From assembly GCF_000621705.1 (NCBI RefSeq), contig NZ_KK211332.1:1-64000 (forward strand): a stretch of DNA of 64,000 nt, in the 5' to 3' direction. The translations under genes and the position numbers were made by a program. This DNA comes from Prolixibacter bellariivorans ATCC BAA-1284 (GTDB lineage Bacteria > Bacteroidota > Bacteroidia > Bacteroidales > Prolixibacteraceae). A model generated the notes under the pieces. The model saw only the letters and a list, made by a program, of their open reading frames with translations, was not told where the DNA came from and did no database searches. The first letter of the stretch is position 1, and every line of letters starts with the position of its first letter. Below, piece by piece: positions 45,731 to 53,556 of this stretch.

Positions 45731-45920
45731 GCGAATTCGATTAATATATCTTGTTTGCAGACATATTTCAACTGAAATAGCTCAGATATGCTTCAATGGT
45801 ATTTTGAAATGTAAAAGGAAAACTGGTGGGTGGAGTAAGCAGATAAACCGAACATTCACTGCCCATATCACTTAATATGGGCAATCAGTAAAACGAATCA
45901 TGTCAGGGTTGCATTCCTAC
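45731..45920. other. Intergenic with short hairpin
   Basis: It contains GCCCATAT (45861-45868) and ATATGGGC (45875-45882), an 8-bp stem with 6-nt loop about 40 bp past the zinc-ribbon stop. There is no U-tract. It may terminate the DUF134-zinc ribbon transcript weakly. Nothing else is seen. Confidence 0.4.
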
Positions 45921-46118
45921 TTATTTGTCTTCCGAATCCTGATTGTCGACGAACTTCTTGAGGTAAAGTTGATGATGGTAAGAACCTTCTTTCAACATAA
46001 TTCGCCCGCATTGCGGACATTTTATTTCACGGCAGGGTATTCCCTTTTTATGCTCCAGGCGCAAATCACATTTGACACAAATGCAGTAGCCGTTATATTC
46101 TTCAGTTTGGTTATTCAT
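45921..46118 (-). CDS. Small zinc-ribbon protein
   Basis: A 65-residue protein with CVKCDLRLEH and IPCREIKCPQCGRIML. Cys-x2-Cys pairs predict a rubredoxin/zinc-ribbon fold binding Zn or Fe. It is separated from the DUF134 gene by 3 bp, so the two are one unit. Proteins like this accompany DUF134 and NifX in many anaerobes. Function unknown. Confidence 0.75.
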   Translation of the reverse strand: MNNQTEEYNGYCICVKCDLRLEHKKGIPCREIKCPQCGRIMLKEGSYHHQLYLKKFVDNQDSEDK

Positions 46119-46121
46119 TGG

Positions 46122-46523
46122 TTAATCAGGGTTTAACGAAATAATATTATCAGAATGGCATCTCCGACAATTGTTTATGGGCTTCAGTGTAATCATCACC
46201 TCCTTGCAATTGTTACAGCGAAACCAATAATCATCAGTGGAATAGCTACCTCCTTGAATCAGAATGGCTTTTCCTTCGACAAAGGCAGCCGCAATTGTCT
46301 TTCGTGCCCGATCGTATATGCGGGTGAAGGTCGGACGGGAAATCTGCATTCGTTCAGCTGCTTCTTCCTGTATTAAATTTTCATAATCGACGAGCCTGAT
46401 GGCTTCATATTCTTCGACAAGCAAAATGCTCGGTTCCAAATTCTTTAGCGGCACTCCAAAAGGTTTGAATCCTTCCATTACTGGCGGCATCGTTACTCGT
46501 CGACTTCTTTTTCGATTCGGCAT
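46122..46523 (-). CDS. DUF134 predicted DNA-binding regulator
   Basis: A 133-residue DUF134 protein: MPNRKRSRRVTMPPVMEGFK, FGVPLKNLE, LLVEEYEAIRLVDYENL, then the HTH EEAAERMQISRPTFTRIY, resembling sigma-70 region 4. A C-terminal CNNC...CRRC knuckle could bind a metal and make the protein a metal or redox sensor. It is positioned to regulate itself (palindrome at 46561-46572) and the operon beginning at 45609. The family is widely linked to NifX and MinD-type genes. Confidence 0.88.
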   Translation of the reverse strand: MPNRKRSRRVTMPPVMEGFKPFGVPLKNLEPSILLVEEYEAIRLVDYENLIQEEAAERMQISRPTFTRIYDRARKTIAAAFVEGKAILIQGGSYSTDDYWFRCNNCKEVMITLKPINNCRRCHSDNIISLNPD

Positions 46524-46560
46524 AAAGTTGGATTTTCAATACAAAAATACAAAACTTTAT

Positions 46561-46572
46561 GAACATTTGTTC
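46561..46572 (-). promoter_or_regulatory. Palindromic operator upstream of DUF134
   Basis: GAACA-TT-TGTTC, the same core as the 45699-45730 palindrome, lies 38 bp before the DUF134 ATG, in the expected promoter position. The flanks are A/T-rich but not extended inverted repeats. Confidence 0.6.
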
Positions 46573-46692
46573 TTAATTTATTCATCAAATCGAAATCTGA
46601 ATGGAGAATACCTCAGTTTTCCACACAACATTGGCCCGATTCCGGCTCTTCTCAAGCAGGCCGGAGCTTCACACCAATGCATCAGAACTCAA

Positions 46693-47868
46693 CTAATTAT
46701 TTTCTTTCTGAAATTTTCCTACAGGAACTTTTTCCCTTTTTCCTCCTGCAAAAGTGATGGCATCAGTCGGACATACATTGATGCAGGTTGCACACGAAAA
46801 GCAATCAGGTATCACCTTATCCTGTTTTAGTATGGTATTCATTACAGTCGAAGGACAGGCCTTTGAACATGCATCACAGTCAATACATTTGCTATAATTC
46901 ACCTTTATCTTCACGAAACTGAACCTTTCGAATAACCAACCGACCAAACCAAACGGACAAAAGAAATGACACCACGGGCGATATACAAACACTGATGCCA
47001 CCAATATTAAGCCAATAAATATCCATCCAACTATACTAACCACCTGCGGATAAAATATCTTGAAAGGATCGATATATTCAACGATATCAAAAGTCCAGGC
47101 GAAAGCAATGACAGTAAACAGTATAAAGAACCCAATCCGAATTCCATTACTTACCGCAAACGGTATTTTATACTGACGTATCAGACCCTTTGTATCCTTT
47201 TTGTTTCGATTCAACCGGAAAATGAAATCCTGCAATGCCCCCAACTGACATCCCCAGGCACAGATAAATTTATTGAAAACAACAACCATCAATAGAAATA
47301 CAAGCAGCGCTACAAAACGAGGGATAAACAATACGTAGTGAATCGCATACATCGTTACAGCATCCTTGACCGTACCCATTGGACTGGGATCCGAGCCCAG
47401 GATAACGCCGAAAACGACTAATGAAATAAGGTATACCCACTTACGATTTTTTGCCGAAACTTTGTCCTTCCTGATTAAATAATACATGAATGAAAGGAAC
47501 AGAAACCATAGTATGAACTTTAGACCAATCTTCATCCAGTTTTTCGAGAGCGATTCAGCATAAATGGCGTAGGTCTCATTTACTTCTTTCAACAGCTCTT
47601 CTTTCGTAACAGGGAAGTTTTTCAATGACTGCTCCAATTGTTTGGGATTCTTCAGATGAAACACACGCATGACAACCTTATCAGGCAACTTATTGGCATC
47701 TGCAAATTCCTTAAGCGACATCTCCTGATTATATTGCAACTCGATTAATGTTTCTGCCTCAACCTTTTTCCCTTCCCACATACTCACTGATATGAGAGAG
47801 AAAGCCACAACAAAAGCTACCACCATGAGTAGCATTCCCAGGGTCATCCAATATCGCCGATTCATCAT
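46693..47868 (-). CDS. Membrane 4Fe-4S protein, NapH/CcoG-like
   Basis: About 391 residues from the paired ATGs at 47868/47865; a start at 47910 would add 14 residues. TM1 is at the N-terminus, followed by a periplasmic segment of about 85 residues rich in charged residues (EFADANKLPDKVV). Four or five more TM helices follow, with FICAWGCQLGALQ and YRPWCHFFCPFG. The C-terminal double ferredoxin has CIDCDACSKACP and CFSCATCINVCP. It resembles the electron-transfer membrane proteins of the NapH group. The partner is unknown; it is the last gene before the DUF134 promoter region, on the same strand. Confidence 0.85.
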   Translation of the reverse strand: MMNRRYWMTLGMLLMVVAFVVAFSLISVSMWEGKKVEAETLIELQYNQEMSLKEFADANKLPDKVVMRVFHLKNPKQLEQSLKNFPVTKEELLKEVNETYAIYAESLSKNWMKIGLKFILWFLFLSFMYYLIRKDKVSAKNRKWVYLISLVVFGVILGSDPSPMGTVKDAVTMYAIHYVLFIPRFVALLVFLLMVVVFNKFICAWGCQLGALQDFIFRLNRNKKDTKGLIRQYKIPFAVSNGIRIGFFILFTVIAFAWTFDIVEYIDPFKIFYPQVVSIVGWIFIGLILVASVFVYRPWCHFFCPFGLVGWLFERFSFVKIKVNYSKCIDCDACSKACPSTVMNTILKQDKVIPDCFSCATCINVCPTDAITFAGGKREKVPVGKFQKENN

Positions 47869-48245
47869 CTGTTTTTTTATTTCCAATATAACGAAAAGAA
47901 AATTTACCAAACGATACCCCCGGGCAATCTACATTTTTTAAAGTAAGATTATTACAGTTAACTCTTATAACTAGTAAAAATTAGCCCTCGAAGAAATCCA
48001 CAAAAAACTCATTTACTTCACATTGATACATTACATCCAATTCAAAAAACAACTCGTCAGTTTATAACAAAGGTCAAACATCTAAATATTTCTATAATTT
48101 CGCCTCCAATAACGGACGCATAAATATTTCATAGCTTAACATAAACATTTCTTCCTCTCCAAAACTTATCCCAGACCACTGAATAACAAAAACATCAATT
48201 GCATTCAAAAACTTGAAATAAAAGAATATTTGAAAAGGTAAATTT
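47869..48245. other. Divergent promoter region, no gene seen
   Basis: About 375 AT-rich bp between the 4Fe-4S membrane protein and the channel gene, transcribed apart. It presumably holds both promoters. No palindrome of the GAACA-WW-TGTTC type and no credible gene is visible. Confidence 0.45.
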
Positions 48246-49196
48246 ATGAAAGAAAAATTACAGTATTTCCCGATCACAACGTATGCCATTGTGATGGGGC
48301 TATCGGGACTAACCATTGTGTTTGGTAAGTTCTACCATATGCAGTGGCTACCACGAATTTTCTATGATTTGTTTCTTTTTCTGACGTTGGGACTGTTTCT
48401 ATTCATTTCAGTCATGTACGGTTTGAAAGCGATGAACCACTTTGAAGAGGTAGTAAAAGATTTCAACCATCGCATTCGGATTAACTTCTTTTCAGCCATA
48501 TCCATTTCCTTTTTGCTGTTATCGGTGGCTTTTATGACTTACTGGCCTTTCCTATCGATGGCGTTTTGGTGGGTCGGACTCATTCTGCACACCATCCTGA
48601 TGTTGTACACCATTAGTTTCTGGATACGGCATAACTTCGAAATTCACTTTATGAATCCGGCCTGGTTCATCCCCGTAGTGGGTAACATCATTATTCCCGT
48701 GGCCGGCGTCGATTACTTACCCAAGGCATTCTCGTTCTTTTACTTCTCGGTTGGCTTCTTTTTCTGGATTATACTCTTTGCCATTTTTCTGAACCGGGCG
48801 ATTTTTCACCATCAGTTGCCGCAAAAATTCATCCCCACTTTATTCATATTGATAGCTCCGCCCGCTGTAGGCTTCATCGCTTACATACGTATAGCACAAA
48901 GTTGGGATACCTTTGCTGTATTCATGTTGTTCATGGCATACTTTTTTGTGGCGTTGCTGATTTTCCTCTACCGAAGTTTCGCGAAACTTACATTTTTCCT
49001 TTCCTGGTGGGCATTTACCTTTCCTCTGATGGCGGTAACACTGGCATCAATTGTAGCGTTTCAGATTTCGCACCAACCATTTTACAGAGGCGTTTCATTT
49101 ATTCTTTTGGTGGTCGATATTTTCACAGTAGTTTTTGTTACCGGGCATACAATTGGAAAAATACGCGAGGGCGAAATCTGTGTCAATGAAGATTAA
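48246..49196 (+). CDS. SLAC1/TehA (TDT) family anion channel-like protein
   Basis: A 316-residue polytopic membrane protein with about ten TM helices, beginning FPITTYAIVMGLSGLTIVFGK, the typical start of the TehA/SLAC1/Mae1 fold. NPAWFIPVVGNIIIPVAG is another family hallmark. Members carry anions such as malate, chloride or sulfite, or confer tellurite tolerance when overexpressed. The DUF302 gene is 31 bp downstream in the same unit. The transported anion is unknown. Confidence 0.88.
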   Translation: MKEKLQYFPITTYAIVMGLSGLTIVFGKFYHMQWLPRIFYDLFLFLTLGLFLFISVMYGLKAMNHFEEVVKDFNHRIRINFFSAISISFLLLSVAFMTYWPFLSMAFWWVGLILHTILMLYTISFWIRHNFEIHFMNPAWFIPVVGNIIIPVAGVDYLPKAFSFFYFSVGFFFWIILFAIFLNRAIFHHQLPQKFIPTLFILIAPPAVGFIAYIRIAQSWDTFAVFMLFMAYFFVALLIFLYRSFAKLTFFLSWWAFTFPLMAVTLASIVAFQISHQPFYRGVSFILLVVDIFTVVFVTGHTIGKIREGEICVNED

Positions 49197-49227
49197 TAAT
49201 GAATAATATCAGATAAACATAACATAC

Positions 49228-49734
49228 ATGAAAACGAAAATAGTAATAATTGTTTCTCTCCTCTTTGGGTTCCTTGGAGGAATTATTTTCACCGGTATTG
49301 CCATCAGTATTTCTTCCGGCGAAATGATGGTAAAAGAATTTAAAAGTCCCTACGATTTTGATAAAACCGTTGACGTAATGGTCAACCGGATTAATGGAGA
49401 AAAAGGCTGGCATGTTACGGAAGTAATCGATCAAAACAAGGAAGTATCCAACAACGGCGGATTTCCGATTGGTAAATTCAAAATTATCAAATATTGCAAC
49501 GGAGCTTATTCTGCCGAAATGCTGAAAGCTGACGACCGTAAAAAGCTGGGAAACATGATGCCCAAATCGTTTGCGGTTTATGAAAAATCAGACGGTCATG
49601 TTTTTGTGTCAACAATGAATGGTGCCGTCATGGGCAAACTATTTGGTGGTGAGACCGAGAGAATCATCGAACAGGTTTCCCTTGAAGTTGAAAATATGAT
49701 GCGCTTCATCAATCTGAAATACACCTTGTTTTGA
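49228..49734 (+). CDS. DUF302 domain protein
   Basis: A 168-residue protein with an N-terminal TM/signal segment (IVIIVSLLFGFLGGIIFTGIA) and a DUF302 domain: YDFDKTVDVMVNRINGEKGW, IKYCNGAYSAEML, MPKSFAVYEKSDG. The domain is usually found with membrane or sulfur/metal genes and has no firm biochemical role. It probably faces the periplasm and is co-transcribed with the channel gene. Confidence 0.88.
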   Translation: MKTKIVIIVSLLFGFLGGIIFTGIAISISSGEMMVKEFKSPYDFDKTVDVMVNRINGEKGWHVTEVIDQNKEVSNNGGFPIGKFKIIKYCNGAYSAEMLKADDRKKLGNMMPKSFAVYEKSDGHVFVSTMNGAVMGKLFGGETERIIEQVSLEVENMMRFINLKYTLF

Positions 49735-49877
49735 AAATGGCAACTGAGTCAACTAATATTGTCGTTTGACAGTTTTGGAATGAAAACAATTGGTGAGGGT
49801 ATGCTTTAATTACTCAATGAAAATCAGCGAAGAAAATATGTCTATCTGTGCGCCATCCAATTGGTGTAATTCAAGTG

Positions 49878-50399
49878 GGACAGCACTTTTCGCTGATTCT
49901 TCATGAAGTACTCGAGCAAGCGGTATTCTGTTGGGGGGTCAGCTTAATTTCCCGGCCTGCCTGACCGCAATTTTCGTGTTCCGGTTGAGCATCAGATCGG
50001 ATATCTCCAGCTGGTTTCCAGTCTCAAGGGAAAGGTTCTTTCTTCGCGAAAGCGCCCTGATTCGGGCCGTCAGCTCCTTAAATTTGAACGGTTTCACGAG
50101 GTAATCGTCAGCGCCCGAATCCAATCCTTTGGCAATGTTATCAGTGGTTCCGAGGGCTGTCAGCATTAAGATGGGGACGTCGATAAAGCCCAGCTTCCGT
50201 ATCTTCGTACAAACTTCCAGGCCATTCATACCGGGAAGGACAATGTCCAGAATTATCAGGTCGACTTCATTCTGGGTCAGCAATTCCAATCCGGTGGGAC
50301 CATCGTATGCAGCAAAGACCGAGTAGCCTTGCTCTTTCAATCCTTTTTTGATGAATGCAACCACATTCTGTTCGTCCTCTATCAGCAGAGTATGTTCAT
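49878..50399 (-). pseudogene. Broken OmpR-family response regulator
   Basis: A receiver domain is readable (LDIVLPGMNGLEV, LTALGTTDNI, DDYLVKPFKFKEL) but the gene is shattered. The natural start, an ATGA overlapping the kinase stop at 50396-50399, reads MNI and then shifts frame before LLIEDEQNVVAF. A second shift follows VRQAG, before REIKLT. A third shift comes in the C-run before TEYRLLEYFMKNQRKVLS, part of the winged helix. Homology ends near 49878. This regulator cannot be functional as drawn, unless sequencing errors caused all three shifts. Confidence 0.8.
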
Positions 50400-50452
50400 C
50401 GTTGTGAAAACAAAGAATCGCTTAAAGGTAATTTCATATAGATTTTTTCAAG
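50396..50452 (-). pseudogene. C-terminal stub of a histidine kinase
   Basis: Eighteen codons, KIYMKLPLSDSLFSQR and stop, match the usual last strand of a Bacteroidota sensor kinase and overlap the broken regulator by 4 bp (ATGA). Everything upstream of 50453 is unrelated sequence, so the kinase was cut off at this point. It marks the left boundary of the accessory block. Confidence 0.65.
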
Positions 50453-50735
50453 TTAAGCTGAGGTAATTTTTGGAGAAAAAAAGGCGAAGGAGAAGGCACA
50501 GGCGAAGGAACAGGCCGAAGGTCTGAAATTGAGAGTGGTTAGGCGGACGCAGTCCGGATGGGGTGAGTAAATATATAATCCGGCAACAACCAGGCATCAC
50601 ACTGACAGGTCTGCCGACGCTGTCAGGTGAGCCAGGAACAGGCCGAAGGTCTAAAATTCCGCAGCTCTTCAGGCTCGTTTCACCATCCCAACCCCCTGTC
50701 GGGTTCACGGACCACCGACAGGGGGCGCACAAAAA
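50448..50735. repeat. Non-coding region with direct repeats and hairpins
   Basis: A 23-bp direct repeat lies at 50508-50530 and 50636-50658 (one mismatch; core CAGGCCGAAGGTCT). Two perfect inverted repeats are present: CTGACAG at 50602-50608/50620-50626 and CCCCCTGTCGG at 50692-50702 with its complement at 50715-50725. A purine-rich stretch (50470-50512) precedes them. It looks structured rather than coding; the frames present have no recognisable product. Confidence 0.6.
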
Positions 50736-50772
50736 AAAATCACCCCGCCGAATCTTCTTCAGCGGGGTGATT
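50731..50772 (-). terminator. Strong intrinsic terminator of the 245-aa unknown gene
   Basis: AATCACCCCGC (50738-50748) and GCGGGGTGATT (50762-50772) form a perfect 11-bp stem with a 13-nt loop. On the minus strand it runs into nine U (50731-50739). It lies 26 bp past the stop at 50799. Confidence 0.9.
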
Positions 50773-50798
50773 CATTTCATCCGGTGGTTACAAATGGG

Positions 50799-51536
50799 CT
50801 ATGCAACCGGTTCGTCGCCCGACGTGGTGTCGGTGGCATCACCTTCAGCCGGTGTTTCTTCTTCTTCCTCAGGTTGCGGCAGTGGCGTCGAAGAGCCATA
50901 AATGACATAATCGTTGTAATACGCTTCGTTGACTCCGTTCCAGTACCGTTTGCCAGCATCGCATATTTTGGAAATCATGGCATATAACTCTTTGCCTTTC
51001 TGAAGCCGCTTCAGACTAGCATCATCGCGTTGATCAACGACTTTCTTCACCTCGTCAATCGCGTTATCCAAATCATCACAGTCTGCATTCAGACCATCGA
51101 TAAATGCCTGCATACCATCGGCGGTGTAAACTATTTCACTGTATCGCTCGGTGGTTTTTACCAGTCCACGCGCGTAACGTACCAGTTCATCATTCTTCAG
51201 GGCCGATGTGGCAGTAAAACGAAAGCTCTGCAATTCCGGCGAACCGTCTCCAAATAACAGCCCGATACGCAGTTCGAACATATCAAGCGAACGCCGCAAT
51301 GCCCCGCGACTGTTCTTTTCAGCTGTCCGTTTCATTTTGAGTACTCCCTGCCAGTAATCGTCAGGCTCAATGTCCTTATTCTCCTGAACCTTGCTTGCCA
51401 ACTCGGTTTCGTATGCAGGAGAAAACCCCAGGGAGAGAAAAACCTCCTTATCCCGGGTGTATAGGTACACCATGTGGTCGCCACGCTGGGTTAATTCGGC
51501 ATAACCAAAAGAAAAATTTGTGTTTTCTGATGCCAT
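50799..51536 (-). CDS. Conserved hypothetical protein, 245 aa
   Basis: A soluble protein with no signal peptide, starting MASENTNFSFGYAELTQRGD. The middle is helical with many Arg/Lys (KMKRTAEKNSRGALRRSLDM) and a possible coiled coil (DCDDLDNAIDEVKKVVDQ). The last 25 residues are an acidic Glu/Thr/Asp tail (QPEEEEETPAEGD). It looks like an uncharacterised Bacteroidota family; I cannot name it. It is a single-gene unit with its own strong terminator, and the 21-bp inverted array lies 200 bp upstream of its start. In length and style it recalls the 251-aa protein at 33366, though I see no clear homology. Confidence 0.65.
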   Translation of the reverse strand: MASENTNFSFGYAELTQRGDHMVYLYTRDKEVFLSLGFSPAYETELASKVQENKDIEPDDYWQGVLKMKRTAEKNSRGALRRSLDMFELRIGLLFGDGSPELQSFRFTATSALKNDELVRYARGLVKTTERYSEIVYTADGMQAFIDGLNADCDDLDNAIDEVKKVVDQRDDASLKRLQKGKELYAMISKICDAGKRYWNGVNEAYYNDYVIYGSSTPLPQPEEEEETPAEGDATDTTSGDEPVA

Positions 51537-51744
51537 GTAGTCAGATTTTTAATGTTAGTTGTTAGTCAGCAATCCGTTGGTGAAGGATTGCATTGTCGTT
51601 CGTATTCGCGAAGAAACAACTGTTCTTCGGTATAGTACATCCCGAAAATAGATAAGAATCCTTTTCCATTATCTTTTCGGGGAAGAAGTATGGTTTGCGG
51701 GAACAATATCCCGTATTTTCGACTGTACAGCGCCTGAAGAGCAG
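51537..51744 (-). other. Promoter region of the 245-aa gene
   Basis: A non-coding 208 bp between the gene and the repeat array, presumably holding the promoter. No exact TAnnTTTG element could be assigned with confidence. Confidence 0.35.
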
Positions 51745-52202
51745 TCAGGACGAGTCCCGATTCCTTAAGGACAGCATGAATGCTCGTCAGGACAACTCAA
51801 CTGGTCGTAAGATTCCACCAAATGCTTGTCAGGACAGCTTGCCGGTCATTCAGGACAGCATGAAAATTCTTAAGGACAACTCGAAAGCTCTTAAGGACAG
51901 GTCGCCAGGCCGTCAGGATACCTCAAAAGGTCGTCAGGACAGGTCGCCAGCTCCTAAGATTCACTCTGCAGTTCTTCAGGACAACTGTAACGAAGAGCGA
52001 AAAGTAGTCCTTACGTGTTTTCAGGTTGTCCTGACAAGATTTTCATATGTCCTGAAAGGATTTTTACCTGTCCTGAACCAATTTCGTTTAGCCCTGAGGA
52101 CCTGTTTGCCGGCCCTGAAGCCATTGGCCTGTCTCCTGACGATAAACCGGGCAGTCCTTAACCTATCCGATGGTACGAAAATGCAATGGCAAGCACTCCT
52201 GA
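51745..52202. repeat. Inverted array of 21-bp repeats
   Basis: Twelve direct units begin with T(C/A)AGGAC or close variants at 51745, 51766, 51787, 51808, 51829, 51850, 51871, 51892, 51913, 51934, 51955 and 51976, exactly 21 bp apart. From 51993 the same unit continues in the opposite orientation, ending TCCTGA/TCCTTA/CCCTGA at 52008, 52029, 52050, 52071, 52092, 52113, 52134, 52155 and 52197 (the slot at 52176 is degenerate). Each unit is 7 conserved bases plus 14 variable ones. The centre is near 51994/51995. A 175-codon open frame through the array is a by-product of the 21-bp period. Confidence 0.85.
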
Positions 52203-52679
52203 CGGATAGAATACCCGGGTAAAAACCGTTTATCATAGCTAATACCGTAAAAGTTCCTCAAAGAACGCTTACGTTCGTTCCGGAATTGAAAAAAGAAAGC
52301 CTCCGGCCTCCGTGCTCCACTGTTCCAACCTTCCGCTAAAGTTTCCGTTTTCTGTCCTGGTAACGAATGAGTTTTTAACTTAAGTAAAAAATATGTTTTA
52401 TGCCAAAAATTTTGATGAATGGCTCGATTTCTTCCATGAACGGCCGGATCTGATATGCAAACGAAAATTATGATAATCGGAAATGGGGGTCTATAAAGGA
52501 ACTGAAAACCAAATTCAGAAAGTTTTTTATTATCTTGAAATGCCTTGAACGACCAACAAATGAAAACTGACCGAAGCAAATTAAAAATCCACTTGACAAG
52601 CTTAAGATATAAGATACCAAAGGTACACATAACACTCCCGTATGGGAAATATATGTTACTTTTAGTACACATATAAACT
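52203..52679. other. Intergenic, no gene seen
   Basis: About 480 bp between the repeat array and the first gene cassette. It is AT-rich and holds no recognisable gene, RNA or repeat. Confidence 0.45.
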
Positions 52680-52725
52680 AGTTGGCAGCAAGCTTAAAAG
52701 AAGCCAAAGCTTTATTAAAGAAACC

Positions 52726-53307
52726 ATGAAAAAAGAAGAAATTAACGAAATCTCAATTGATAAGTATGACGAAAAATCATGGGAACCGCTGATTACTTTT
52801 TTCTGGAATAGATATAATAAAAGATATTTCTTCCCTATCAAAATTCTTCAAGACCATGACGATTTTGAAATTAGGAATAATTGTGGTTTTCTAATCGCAA
52901 CTATTGATTGTATTTTAATTGAAACTTTAGAGCAGTATTACAGTGGACAAGACGAAAGCACGGGAAAAAATCACGACCCTTTTTACTCATTCTTCAAACG
53001 TTCCGAAGCTTTTAAAGGCGTAATTCAAAGTGACAAAGATGCTGGAAAATTTGCAGGTCTTGTAAGGAGCGGATTATTACACCAGTCAAAAACAAAGAAA
53101 GCTTCTGTAATAAACAAGAGAAAATCAACGCCAATTATTGGCTGGATAGACAGTAGTGATAAAAGTAAAGGATTTGAAATAAATAGAGACTTATTTCATT
53201 TGACTGTACATAATGAATTTAATAAGCTCATTGAGAATTTGAAAATTCAAGAGAATAAAGATTTGAGAGAAAAGTTTAAATCAAAAATTTTGACATTAAT
53301 TGAATAA
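52726..53307 (+). CDS. Hypothetical cassette protein
   Basis: A 193-residue soluble protein, MKKEEINEISIDKYDEKSWE, with ITFFWNRYNKRYFFPIKIL, then ETLEQYYSGQDESTGKNHDP and LVRSGLLHQSKTKKAS. No known family is recognised. It is the sole gene of the first cassette, bounded by complementary GTTGGCAGC/GCTGCCAAC edges. The codon use is AT-rich compared with the pectin genes, as in the other cassettes, consistent with acquisition. Confidence 0.6.
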   Translation: MKKEEINEISIDKYDEKSWEPLITFFWNRYNKRYFFPIKILQDHDDFEIRNNCGFLIATIDCILIETLEQYYSGQDESTGKNHDPFYSFFKRSEAFKGVIQSDKDAGKFAGLVRSGLLHQSKTKKASVINKRKSTPIIGWIDSSDKSKGFEINRDLFHLTVHNEFNKLIENLKIQENKDLREKFKSKILTLIE

Positions 53308-53313
53308 AAGCCA

Positions 53314-53452
53314 GCTGCCAACAAATTGTAAATTGCATTGCGGGGTTCGTGCGGTGTCGTTCGCTGGATTCTCGTTTCGCAGTTCCGTGTCCTTCGGACA
53401 GGAATGCTCTTCGAAATCCGCAACGACAACTTACAAGTGACCGTTGTGTGCC
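53314..53452 (+). repeat. attC-like palindrome 1
   Basis: The left arm (AACAAATTGTAAATTGCATTG) and the right arm around 53413-53440 are imperfect complements; the middle has TGTCC-TTC-GGACA. Its centre is nearly identical to palindrome 2. The outer edges are GCTGCCAAC (left) and GTTGTGTGCC (right). Confidence 0.65.
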
Positions 53453-53556
53453 ATTTTGGGTAGGGAAATTTTGCAATTTAAATTCTATAACAGAAAATAA
53501 TGAATCTGATAATTTTATAAGTAAAACAATGAATAAACTGTAAAAACTTAAACAAA

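Noticed and set aside
50563-50901. A 112-codon plus-strand frame
   Set aside because: It runs through repeats, the terminator hairpin and antisense of the 245-aa gene; not credible as a protein.
51745-52202. CRISPR array
   Set aside because: Units are only 21 bp with 7 conserved bases, they invert in the middle, and no cas gene is in the window.
51695-52222. A 175-codon plus-strand open frame rich in LKDS/RQDR heptads, then VLxxF heptads
   Set aside because: The heptads are the direct translation of the 21-bp DNA repeat, the second half is the complement of the first, and no RBS, signal or known family is seen. DNA-level repeat explains it better than a gene.
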